Source: Symbiodinium natans
Lineage: Eukaryota; Sar; Dinophyceae; Suessiales; Symbiodiniaceae
DNA: 20,000 nt
NCBI GenBank assembly: GCA_905221605.1
Contig: CAJNDS010001002.1
Location: forward strand, 718,728 to 738,727
Direction of reading: 5' to 3'
The notes under the pieces are model-generated. The model saw only the letters and a program-made list of their open reading frames with translations. It searched no databases and was not told the DNA's origin. Numbering within the stretch: position 1 is the stretch's first letter; every line of letters starts with the position of its first letter. Positions 6,497-13,283 of the stretch are shown here, piece after piece. Position numbers and translations under genes: made by a program.

Positions 6497-6504
6497 CTGA
6501 AAGG

Positions 6505-6718
6505 TATTGTGTCCATTATTCCCAAAATCCTGAACCTCATAATGCCCTGAGAGTAAGTTGGTTGGTATATATGTGTGGTTTTTCCCACCTACTCGCAGCC
6601 TACATGACAGAAGCTCGCTGACTTGTTTCACAGCGACGTTGAATGTATACTAGGGCTTGCGGAACGCCACCCCCCAGACCCAAAAGCCCAAAAGCCTCTT
6701 GAAGCCTCAGAAGCCCCA
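6505..6718. other. Unrecognised spacer
   Basis: Moderately AT-rich then C-rich. No repeat, RNA gene or convincing ORF that I can support. Confidence 0.4.
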
Positions 6719-6785
6719 CGTCCTAAACCCTAAACCCTAAACTCTAATCTCCAAACCCTAACCCTAGACCCTAAATCACCCTAAA
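6719..6785 (-). repeat. Degenerate CCCTAAA tract
   Basis: CCCTAAA, CTCTAA, CCCTAGA and CCCTAAATCA units before cassette A copy 8. Confidence 0.85.
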
Positions 6786-6790
6786 GCTCC

Positions 6791-6878
6791 AAGCCACTTC
6801 ACCAGGTCGGAAGCCCCGTGAACGGCCCCACAGCGGCCTTGGCTGTCCACGATCGGGGCAGCTGTGACAAAGGCCAGT
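6791..6878 (+). repeat. Cassette A copy 8 (closest to A-II), last of the ordered array
   Basis: ACCAGGTCGGAAGCCCCGTG, CGGCCTTGGCTGTCCACGAT, CAGCTGTGACAAAGGCCAGT. It is more diverged than the others, mostly type-II-like. No B cassette follows, so the ordered array ends here. Confidence 0.7.
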
Positions 6879-6895
6879 ACTGTGGGAGGAGGGAG

Positions 6896-7130
6896 CCCTC
6901 ATGTGGTTTCGAGACCCTAAACCCTACGCCCTAAACCTTAAAAACTAAACCCTATACCCTAAACCCTAAATCTAAGCCCTTGACCCTCACGTGGTTTCTA
7001 AACGCCCAGGCACTCGTGCCAAGGCTGAGGCGCCAGTTTCCTTTGGCGCGCTGTGGCCCGAGGCCAGGGGCCTTAGCAGGGTGCCCTATACCTTAACGCC
7101 TAAACCCTAAACCCTAAACCCGAAACTATA
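6896..7130. repeat. Degenerate CCCTAAA tracts with short repeat E
   Basis: C-rich tracts at 6912-6975 and 7088-7125. GCCCTCATGTGGTTTCG (about 6896) recurs as ACCCTCACGTGGTTTCT (about 6980) and GCCCTCAAGTGGTTCG (about 7375). GGCGCCAGTTTCCTTTGGCG at about 7030 recurs in similar form at about 9807. Confidence 0.6.
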
Positions 7131-7145
7131 CAGGGGTCGGAATAG

Positions 7146-7209
7146 TTACTAGTAGTATTCCCTTATGATCCCTGTATGGGGGCTTACGACAATAAGGGAC
7201 CCGTAGTAT
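7146..7209. repeat. Imperfect inverted repeat with GTAGTAT / CCCTTAT motif
   Basis: TACTAGTAGTATTCCCTTAT at the left is roughly the reverse complement of ACAATAAGGGACCCGTAGTA at the right. Related motifs occur at 3912-3931, about 6145 and 9739-9785. Positions 7210-7395 are AT-leaning and unrecognised. Confidence 0.5.
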
Positions 7210-7399
7210 AGACCGCCAAATAGTAGGATTCCTTTTTAATGAGGACGCCAATAAAGTATCCCTATATTTCGGAAACCGCCATATAATTGTAATGGTGTAA
7301 CTTAAAACCCCAAAAAGGCCCCTGTCTTAGGGTTTCGGGTGAGTTCGGCAAGGTCACGTGCAGCCTACTAAGAAGCCCTCAAGTGGTTCGTGCTTTGTG

Positions 7400-7529
7400 C
7401 CCTCAACCCTAAACCCCAAACCCCAAACCCTAAACCCTAAACCCTAAACCCTAAACCCTAAACCCTAAACCCTAAACCCTAAACCCTAAACCCTAAACCC
7501 TAAACCCTAAACCCTAAACCCTAAACCCC
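7400..7529 (-). repeat. Interstitial telomere-like tract (CCCTAAA)n
   Basis: About 18 units. The left few are CCCCAAA, the rest nearly perfect. Confidence 0.97.
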
Positions 7530-7553
7530 AAAAGCAAGCAAAGCCCCTTCTTT

Positions 7554-7627
7554 CGAGGTCGGGAGCCCGCGGGGGGCGGACGACATGGCTGTGGCCCTGC
7601 TGAGTCCTTGAAGGTCGGAGGCCAGTC
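7554..7627 (+). repeat. Possible remnant of cassette A
   Basis: GAGGTCGGGAGCCCGCGGGG followed by GGCTGTGGCCCTGCTGAG and GGCCAGT keeps the A order (AGGTCGG-AGCCC ... GGCCAGT) but is heavily diverged. It may be coincidence. Confidence 0.3.
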
Positions 7628-7628
7628 T

Positions 7629-7778
7629 GGTTTAGGGTTTAGGGTTTAGGGTTTAGGTTTCCGGGTTTAGGGTTTAGGGTTTGGCCTTTATAAACCGCTA
7701 TAAGCAAAGGAAAAGTCTAGGGGGATAAACGGGTTAGGGTTTAGGGGTTTTGGGGTTTAAGGTTTAGGGGTTTTGTTT
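7629..7778 (+). repeat. TTTAGGG tracts
   Basis: Canonical units at 7629-7683 and a degenerate GGGTTTTGGGG-type block at 7733-7778, with a short spacer between. Confidence 0.88.
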
Positions 7779-8007
7779 AGCATCAGCGGAATCCCTCCCC
7801 CCCTCATAGAGTGGCAGGCAGGCCTTCCCTTAAAGGGGGCCCTAATCTCGCTTATTGGCCCCCTCTGTTCTTTGGGGTTCTTTAAAGATATATGTATGTA
7901 TATATGTACAAATGTATTATATGTATAGCTGGTGCCTTCAGAAACGAAAATGTATTTCAAGCAATATGGGTATAGTTTCATCTTTCTGGTTCAGTCTAGG
8001 CAAACCG
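7779..8007. other. Unrecognised spacer with ATGTATAT stretch
   Basis: Includes a C8 run around 7796-7804 and an AT-rich stretch of ATGTATATATGTA type near 7890-7925. A 74-aa minus-strand ORF shows no family features. Confidence 0.4.
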
Positions 8008-8208
8008 CAACCCTAAACCCTGAACCCTAATACCCTGAACCCTAAACCCTCAACCCTCGGTTCCAGCACCTCCCCCCGCCTGTGGACCTGGAGGTTCTTG
8101 CTGGGGATTCAGGTTTTTGGGCATGAGGTCTTTTGGTTTTGCGTGTGGGGGGGGGGGGGGGTGGGGGTTCCCAAATCCTAAACCCTAAACCCTAAACCCT
8201 AAACCCGA
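8008..8208. repeat. CCCTAAA tracts and a G15 run
   Basis: Degenerate C-rich units at 8008-8057, a run of 15 Gs at 8147-8161, and canonical CCCTAAA at 8176-8208. Confidence 0.85.
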
Positions 8209-8214
8209 AGCCAT

Positions 8215-8559
8215 TTAAGAAGCCCCGCGAGGCATGATGGACGGAAACTTGCCGCGACTCTCCGGACTCTCGCGTCCAGAGCCTGAGAGCTTTGGCGCTC
8301 TGAGGCCGTCAATGTACAGGATCCCGGGACATCCGCTTGTAGTTTTGTAGGGTGTAGGGTTTAGGGTTAAATCCTTCACCTGAGTGTGGGAGCTTTGGAT
8401 GTCCCCCCGGGAAGTCATGCAGCGACCGCAACGAACAGCGGGCAAGCCATTAATTAGCCGATGCTCCCTGTGTGTACACTTTGTTAAAGTCTCCCTCGCG
8501 GCCTTCCGATGCAAGTTCGGCTTTCTTCCGTTGATTCGGGCCATGGCCAGCAAGACAGT
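8215..8559. other. Unrecognised unique-looking segment
   Basis: Near-balanced GC and mostly non-repetitive, with a short TTTAGGG remnant at 8348-8369. Overlapping ORFs of 112 aa (minus) and 74 aa (plus) exist. Neither shows a motif, a clear codon bias or a recognisable splice pattern. I cannot exclude a diverged gene fragment. Confidence 0.3.
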
Positions 8560-8672
8560 GAACCCTGAAACCCGAAAACCTCAAAGGCCTAAAACCCTGA
8601 AACCCTAAAACCCTGAACCCGCAAATCCTAAAACCTAAAACCCTAAAAACCTAAAAACCCTAAAGACCCTAA
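8560..8672 (-). repeat. Degenerate CCCTAAA tract with A-run expansion
   Basis: CCCTAAAA, CCCTGAA, CCTAAAAA and CCCTAAAG units. Many have four or five As where canonical units have three. Confidence 0.85.
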
Positions 8673-8720
8673 GCCCAACTCTCTACTTGCAAGGGCAGGC
8701 CGTCGCCTTGGGCGTGTGTC

Positions 8721-9000
8721 AACATTCCTGAGTATGACTATTGTTAATATCATTATTTTGAAGATCAATACTGTTCTGATTACTACTATGTTTTTTACGA
8801 TTTTTTATTATGATTATGGTTATGATTATTCTTAGTATTATTATTATTATTATGATCATGATTATGATTTTTGTTTTTCTTCTTCTTCTTATCATTATTT
8901 GTATTTGTATACTTAGTCAAACTCTTATTCTTGTATTCGCATGAATATTGGTATCATGCTTACTACTTTGCTTTTGTTGTTATGATTGTTATTTCCTTAG
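8721..9000. repeat. AT-rich stretch with (ATT)n and (TTC)n
   Basis: Strongly AT-rich. It has degenerate TTATGATTATGATTATT runs, perfect ATT triplets near 8833-8851 and TTC triplets near 8877-8891. It ends TTGTTATTTCCTTAG at 9000, a plausible splice acceptor with a pyrimidine tract. The hydrophobic ORF translation over it (residues F, L, V, Y) follows from base composition. Confidence 0.7.
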
Positions 9001-9191
9001 TTTTACAAACCCCTCATCCCAACACCTCACAACTTGCGCCGCGCCTTGCCAAAGACCGAAGCAAGTTGAGACACGCCCATCCTCTGCAGGCTTTTATTGG
9101 GGAAGTTTGGGAGCCCCTAGAGTTCGGAATTCGGGCTTGCTCTGCGCTGCAGGGGGCGCGCTTTTCGCTTTATAGTTGCTGGTGGCTGCAG

Positions 9192-9326
9192 GCAGCGCCC
9201 CAGGATTGCACACATCTCCGCTGTACAGTGACCGCACGCGGGCTGCCCGCGGACGCGCAGCACGTGGCGTGCCTCACCGAGATCGTGCCATTCTGGGTGA
9301 AGAAGGACTGGCTCATGTTCTCATAA
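9192..9326 (+). CDS. Possible terminal exon or gene fragment, function unknown
   Basis: The open frame ending at TAA 9324-9326 changes character near 9216. The last 36 codons before the stop have G or C in the third position in about 31 cases, in a window otherwise without such bias, and the encoded residues (ending IVPFWVKKDWLMFS) look protein-like. Two acceptors are possible: CTGCAG ending at 9191, or CCTTAG ending at 9000. The longer open frame back to 8871 runs into AT-rich triplet repeats and is unlikely to be coding. A good donor (AAG|GTGAGT) lies at 9381 but in another frame. No homologous family is recognised. It could be a last exon, a captured gene fragment, or chance. Confidence 0.3.
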   Translation, partial: AAPQDCTHLRCTVTARGLPADAQHVACLTEIVPFWVKKDWLMFS

Positions 9327-9738
9327 TTAATCATACCCGAATGCCAAACGTGGCACTCTGGGTACTCAGACTGCTTTGCAAGGTGAGTTGAGTTGGCACT
9401 AATTACTGAAGATCAAGTCAAGGGTTGCAACACGCTAAAGCCTAACCCTAAACTCTAAATCAGAGACTCCTTTATTCAAGGCCCCCTCAATCCTAAACCG
9501 TACACCCTCAACTGACCTATATAACCTACAATTAAACCCTTATAAGAATTAAAAATTATATAAACGAAAACCCCCCAAAAAATGGACGTCCCAACGGCAC
9601 CCTACAAACCCCTCTAAGCCCAAAGCCTATATCCAACAGGCCCTATAAACCTCGGAGGCCCGATACGCGCCCTGTAGATCCCACAGAACCTAATCCCGAC
9701 AAGACCTGCAAACCCCAGAATCTGAGGTTGGAACCATG
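9327..9738. other. Unrecognised spacer with scattered CCCTAAA-like bits
   Basis: Contains GTGAGT at 9382-9387, short degenerate C-rich units (9440-9500) and an AT-rich patch near 9545-9565. No ORF or structure that I can support. Confidence 0.35.
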
Positions 9739-9785
9739 GGCCCTTATTATACATAGTGTATATAGGGGTTTTATAACAAGGGACC
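9739..9785. repeat. Imperfect inverted repeat GGGCCCTTATTATA / TTATAACAAGGGACCC
   Basis: The two arms are reverse complements with a few mismatches around a TA-rich loop. It shares the CCCTTAT / AAGGGACCC motif with 7146-7209. A GGCGCCAGCTCTCCTTTGGC block follows at about 9808. Confidence 0.5.
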
Positions 9786-9887
9786 CACAGTAGGTGCCCA
9801 TTCATAAGGCGCCAGCTCTCCTTTGGCGGCGCCTGCGTTGCAGGCAACATCGATGTGTTTAGGGCTTGGGGGATGCTTGCGGTCTAG

Positions 9888-10013
9888 GGATGTTTAGGGT
9901 CTAGGGTTTAGGGTTTATAGGGTTTAGGGTTTAGGGTTTAGGGTTTAGGGCCTAGGGTTTAGGGTTTAGGGTTTAGGGTTTAGGGTTTAGGGTTTAGGGT
10001 TTAGGGTTTAGGG
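9888..10013 (+). repeat. Interstitial telomere-like tract (TTTAGGG)n
   Basis: About 17 units with a few TCTAGGG/CCTAGGG and one TTTATAGGG variant near the left. The right half is nearly perfect. Confidence 0.96.
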
Positions 10014-10163
10014 TCAGGGGCGTTAAGCGCTGTAATTGTTAGGCGTTGAGAGTCTACTCCGGGTTTTCGGGTTGAGGGCCTCCAGGGGTTTTAGGGCTTG
10101 CTGTGATAGTCGTCATTCTAAACGAAGGTTTGGCATGACTATGTTCGCGTGGAGGGATTAGAT

Positions 10164-10264
10164 TTGGGATGTTCCCCCTTCTACTAGCAGTCCATAAGAG
10201 GGATTATGGTACCCCCCAAAAATGATCCTCATCAAGGACTGTTAGTAGCATTGGAGCATCCCAA
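10164..10264 (+). mobile_element. MITE-like hairpin element, copy 2
   Basis: A 101-bp element with left end TTGGGATGTTCCCCCTTCTA and right end ACTGTTAGTAGC...GAGCATCCCAA. The left arm fits the family consensus well and the right arm is mutated. I see no matching target duplication (flanks GATTAGAT and GTTGTCTA), so it is either old or was moved by recombination. Confidence 0.82.
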
Positions 10265-10326
10265 GTTGTCTAAGCTTGTGGAAGATCCCAACGAGCCTGG
10301 AATCTCTCATCTGCAGGTGTGCCTTA

Positions 10327-10400
10327 CATATGCATGTTTCTACAGAAATACATATACATACATGTACATGTAGATGCATGTGTACATCTACATACGCATG
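10327..10400. repeat. ATGCATGT/ACATATAC-rich stretch with hairpin
   Basis: Repeated CATATACATACATGTACATG-type words. ATGTAGATG (10368-10376) pairs with CATCTACAT (10385-10393) as a 9-bp stem with an 8-nt loop. Confidence 0.6.
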
Positions 10401-10452
10401 TTTGCAATGCTCCGGCCACATGAGCCCGAAGACTATTCTGAACACCCCACGT

Positions 10453-10556
10453 CCCCCCCCCCCCAAAAAAAAAAAAACAAAAAACACACACACACACACA
10501 CACAAAACATGAAAAAAAAAAAAGAAAACTAAACCCTAACCCCCCCCCCCCCCCCA
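10453..10556. repeat. Homopolymer and dinucleotide composite (C12, A13, (CA)n, A12, C17)
   Basis: Successive runs: about 12 Cs, 13 As, an A-rich bit, about 10 CA dinucleotides, a 12-A run, a single AACTAAACCCTAA unit, then about 17 Cs. Minus-strand ORFs across it encode F/V/C/G-rich low complexity only. Confidence 0.9.
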
Positions 10557-10690
10557 ACAAAAAAAGAGAAAACCAAAAAAACAAAGCCCTGCAAAGCCCC
10601 ACGTGGGAATGCAAGGAGCCCACCCCCTCGCAGCGCCCGGCTCCTGCCAGCCCCAAGAGGAGCCAAGGCGGCTGCATGACACTAAGGGGG

Positions 10691-10733
10691 GATTTAGAGT
10701 TTAGGGTTTAGGGTTTAGGGTTTAGGGTTTAGG
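10691..10733 (+). repeat. TTTAGGG tract
   Basis: About six units, the first being TTTAGAG. Confidence 0.94.
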
Positions 10734-10830
10734 GATGGGCTTTTCGGTTTGCGGCTGCTCAAAGGACTTAAGGAGGGAGACCCTGAGAAGGGACCTTCGG
10801 CGTAATTTGGGGGGTACTTGCTCTTCAAGA

Positions 10831-11140
10831 CACCCTAAACCCGAAAGCCTAAGCCCCAAGCCCTAAGCCCTAAACCCTAAACCCCAAAGCGGCCCTTTCC
10901 CGGTTAGGGCAGCAAGGCCCGCACCTTGGGTTAGGCCCTCGTGCAGAGGGTAGTGGCTCAAAACAGGGTAAGAATTGGACATGGTCTGTTTGAGGGTTTA
11001 GGGTTTAGGGTTTAGGGGAGGATTTTATTATAATATGGTTACTGGGGTACCAAGGATAGCGTCACACTACTACCCGGGATTCCCTAAACCCTAAACCCTA
11101 AACCTTCCTTGAACTCCCGCCCCCCCCCCCCCCCCCCCCC
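10831..11140. repeat. Mixed short telomere-like tracts and C21 run
   Basis: CCCTAAG/CCCCAAG/CCCTAAA units at 10831-10888, TTTAGGG at 10993-11016, CCCTAAA at 11083-11104 and a run of 21 Cs at 11120-11140. The sequence between is unrecognised. Confidence 0.85.
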
Positions 11141-11210
11141 GTAAGAACCCTATAAAGCTTCTTCGCAGGCGCCTGCTCTGGAGCCGAACCTTGGATGGTC
11201 TTCGGACGTG

Positions 11211-11335
11211 TAGGGTTTAGGGTTTCGGGTTTCGGGCTTATGGTTTATACGGTTTGGATGGTTTATATGGTTTAGGGTTTAGGAGTGCAGGGTGTAGGAC
11301 GCAAGCGCGTAAGGTGAATGGTGGTTTAGGGTTTA
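11211..11335 (+). repeat. Degenerate TTTAGGG tract
   Basis: TTTAGGG, TTTCGGG, TTATGG, TTTATACGG and TTTGGATGG units decaying rightwards. The ORF starting at 11254 is largely telomere-derived at its N-terminus. Confidence 0.75.
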
Positions 11336-11453
11336 GATGTTTTGCTATTCTGCCCTCTGCCGATCACCTTGCTTGCTTGCGAGGCCAATCCGTTCATCAA
11401 GGTAAAGCCGCTTTTCCATCACCAACTCTTGCAGCTCATTTTTTGCAAATGCC

Positions 11454-11547
11454 TTGGGATGTTCCCCCTTATACTAACAGCTCAAAAAAGATGATAGAAA
11501 CCCATTATTAGATTCCCGGACTGTTAGTACAAGTGACAACATCCCAA
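11454..11547 (+). mobile_element. MITE-like hairpin element, copy 3, with 7/8 TSD
   Basis: A 94-bp element with left end TTGGGATGTTCCCCCTTATA. The right end (GACTGTTAGTAC...CAACATCCCAA) is diverged. Flanks are CAAATGCC (11446-11453) and CAAATGCT (11548-11555), an 8-bp duplication with one mismatch. This independently confirms the element boundaries inferred from copy 1. Confidence 0.85.
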
Positions 11548-11555
11548 CAAATGCT

Positions 11556-11736
11556 CCTTGAATCCTTGGAACCCTACTCGGAGGTTCATGGTACGTATGA
11601 ACCAATTACAACCGTACTTATGACTGAACTTAACAACCATATCAGGGCACTTAAGGGGCTCATAAGTGGATTCACAGTACTGTTATAATTGACTAATAAA
11701 GAAACCCTCAACCTCCACTCTCAACCCTAGCCTAAA
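11556..11736. other. Unrecognised spacer
   Basis: Balanced composition, with a small hairpin GTTCAT-GGTACGT-ATGAAC near 11584-11602. No ORF. Confidence 0.35.
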
Positions 11737-11792
11737 CCCCAAACCCTAAACCCTAAACCCTAAATCCTAAACCCTAAACCCTAAACCCTAAG
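11737..11792 (-). repeat. CCCTAAA tract
   Basis: About eight units with CCCCAAA and TCCTAAA variants. Confidence 0.95.
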
Positions 11793-11883
11793 CCAAGGAG
11801 CCCGGTGAACTGGCGAGGCCGCCAGATGGCCGCGAGCTTGCCGGGTCTACGGCACGGGAGAGGTGCAGGGTTCACCCAGAATG

Positions 11884-12060
11884 AGGTTTAGGGTTTAGGG
11901 TTTCGGGTTTAGGGTTTAGGGTTTAGGGTTTAGGGTTTAGGGTTCAGGGTTCAGGGTTCAGGGTTCAGGGTTCAGGGTTCAGGGTTCAGGGTTCAGGGTT
12001 CAGGGTTCAGGGTTCAGGGTTCAGGGTTCAGGGTTCAGGTTCAGGGTTCAGGGTTTAGGG
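11884..12060 (+). repeat. Telomere-like tract with a long TTCAGGG block
   Basis: TTTAGGG units (11884-11941), then about 15 consecutive TTCAGGG units (one shortened), then one TTTAGGG before the MITE at 12061. It is the longest single-variant block in the window. Confidence 0.96.
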
Positions 12061-12162
12061 TTGGGATTTTCCCCCCTCTACGAACAGCTCCTTAATAGGG
12101 ATTATGCAAGGGAGTACATAGTTTTCTACTAAGGACTGTTAGTATAAGGGGGAACATCCCAA
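12061..12162 (+). mobile_element. MITE-like hairpin element, copy 4, abutting a telomere-like tract
   Basis: A 102-bp element. The right arm is identical over about 33 nt to copies 1 and 5 (ending AAGGGGGAACATCCCAA), while the left arm has several changes (TTGGGATTTTCCCCCC). The left flank is the TTCAGGG/TTTAGGG tract. No target duplication is seen (GTTTAGGG vs GGTTCGCC), perhaps because the tract expanded or was converted after insertion. Confidence 0.85.
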
Positions 12163-12483
12163 GGTTCGCCCAGAAAGGCTTTTTTCTGTAGGTTACCTTT
12201 TTTAGGGGTAACCACCCCAAAATACGACAATCCCGCAAAAATATCCGAAAAAGGAACTAACATTAGGAGTCTTCAGGTAGAATTTAGAGTTCATCAGGGG
12301 CAGACTGCCGGGATGGTTGGGGTTCAGGCGGGGGAGGGATAGGGTGTCGGCTTGTTCAGTGTAGAAACGGAAAAAAGGAACATTGGGCCTTAGGAGTTCG
12401 TGACCGGCTTGCTTTTGTTGGAGTTTGTGTGGTGGCTCTGCCACTGTCGCGAGCTGGGATCATAGACTCACAGGGACGGTGAT
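12163..12483. other. Unrecognised spacer
   Basis: Mostly unique sequence without telomere-like units. Minus-strand ORFs pass through it but show no motif. If the region at 12484-13034 is a gene, upstream exons or a promoter could lie here, but no specific signal is recognisable. Confidence 0.3.
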
Positions 12484-13034
12484 GTGCTAGCCGCCGGTAC
12501 GAAAAAAAAGCGTACGTGTCACCATCGACCATGCCCACCTGCCAGGACGCCCCGTGACAGTCCCTTCTGCCTCCCGCCTCCGCAAGCATCGCCAGCGCTG
12601 CCGGCGCCACAAGCACCTCGGCCGCCGCAGGTGCCGCCCGCGCAGTCCGCGCTGCCGGCGCCGCAAGCAGCCCTGCGGCCGCGATTGGCTGCTCTTTTTT
12701 TGGGGGTGTGGAATTATGCAGAAAGGGGACCCTTAATCTCGGACCACGCCCCCCCAAAGTCCCGCAGGCGCCTCCAGCAGCCGGCACGGCGCAAGCAGCA
12801 CCGGGGGCGCCACAAGCTGCGCAGCCCGCGCTGCCAGTGCCCTCGTTGCCGGTGGCGCGGCCGTCCCCGAGCGCGGCACTGCCCCTGGCACGGCGGCCGC
12901 CGTCAAGTGCTTGTGCAGGCAGCACTTTGTTCATAGCAAGCCCTGTGACATCTTTTTTCGTGTCTCTGGGTTCTGTGGGATGGTCTTGCTGGGCTGCTGA
13001 AGGACTGCAACAAAGGCGGAGAGTTTTCTACTAG
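12484..13034 (+). CDS. Possible Pro/Ala/Gln-rich coding segment, two exons or frameshifted
   Basis: GC-rich sequence. Positions about 12574-12705 in one frame encode P/A/Q-rich repeats (ASPALPAPQA, QSALPAPQA). From 12768 a second frame encodes the same style (QPALPVPSLPVA). The repeat unit around ALP(A/V)P thus keeps its reading only if the frame changes between the halves. A GT at 12706 and CCCGCAG at 12761-12767 would define a 62-nt intron in phase 0 that joins the two frames exactly, though GTGTGG is not a strong donor. No ATG begins the first frame, since it opens with GTG at 12484, so further exons would be needed. The downstream frame ends at 13032-13034. A 192-aa minus-strand frame (12356-12934) spans the same area and could be the real one or a GC-driven shadow. 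No family is recognised. Confidence 0.25.
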
Positions 13035-13170
13035 GAGTGTAAAGACTCTAAAGCAAGCACGTGCACGTGCAGTAGATGGGCATCTGCATTTCGTAGCCGG
13101 CTGCACTTTATCGTCTGAAATACCTCATTAATTTGTCGGGGTAAGATTACAGACCCCATACTCTGGAAAC
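13035..13170. other. Unrecognised spacer
   Basis: Includes GCACGTGCACGTGC (about 13058-13071), a short palindromic repeat of ACGTGC. Nothing else I can name. Confidence 0.35.
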
Positions 13171-13283
13171 ACATGCCTAAACCCTAAACCCTGGCGGCGT
13201 CCAGCCACACCCCATCCCCCTGCTCCGACGTGCTGCCCCGAAACCCTAAACCCTAATCCCTAAACCCTAAGCCCTAAACCCTT
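13171..13283 (-). repeat. Short CCCTAAA tracts
   Basis: Units at 13176-13192 and 13241-13283, including CCCTAATC and CCCTAAG variants, separated by a CCCCATCCCCC-containing spacer. Confidence 0.85.

Noticed and set aside
251-6878. CRISPR-like array from the regular cassettes
   Set aside because: The period is about 1 kb, the repeats are 85-105 bp and diverged, spacers contain telomere-like DNA, and there are no cas-like genes.
8871-9190. N-terminal part of the 151-codon frame (F/L/V/Y-rich, membrane-like)
   Set aside because: It translates an AT-rich triplet-repeat stretch, and the hydrophobicity is a composition effect. Only the GC3-rich end was retained as a possible exon.
10164-10264. 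Hairpin elements as rho-independent-type terminators
   Set aside because: They are about 100 bp with long arms, target duplications and no T tract, in a eukaryotic context. A transposon origin explains them better.
12356-12934. Longest open frame in the window, minus strand, 192 codons, Ala/Gly-rich
   Set aside because: GC-rich DNA opens all frames here. The repeated P/A/Q reading on the plus strand is better conserved between the two halves, and the minus frame runs into unrelated spacer. Kept only as an alternative in the feature text.
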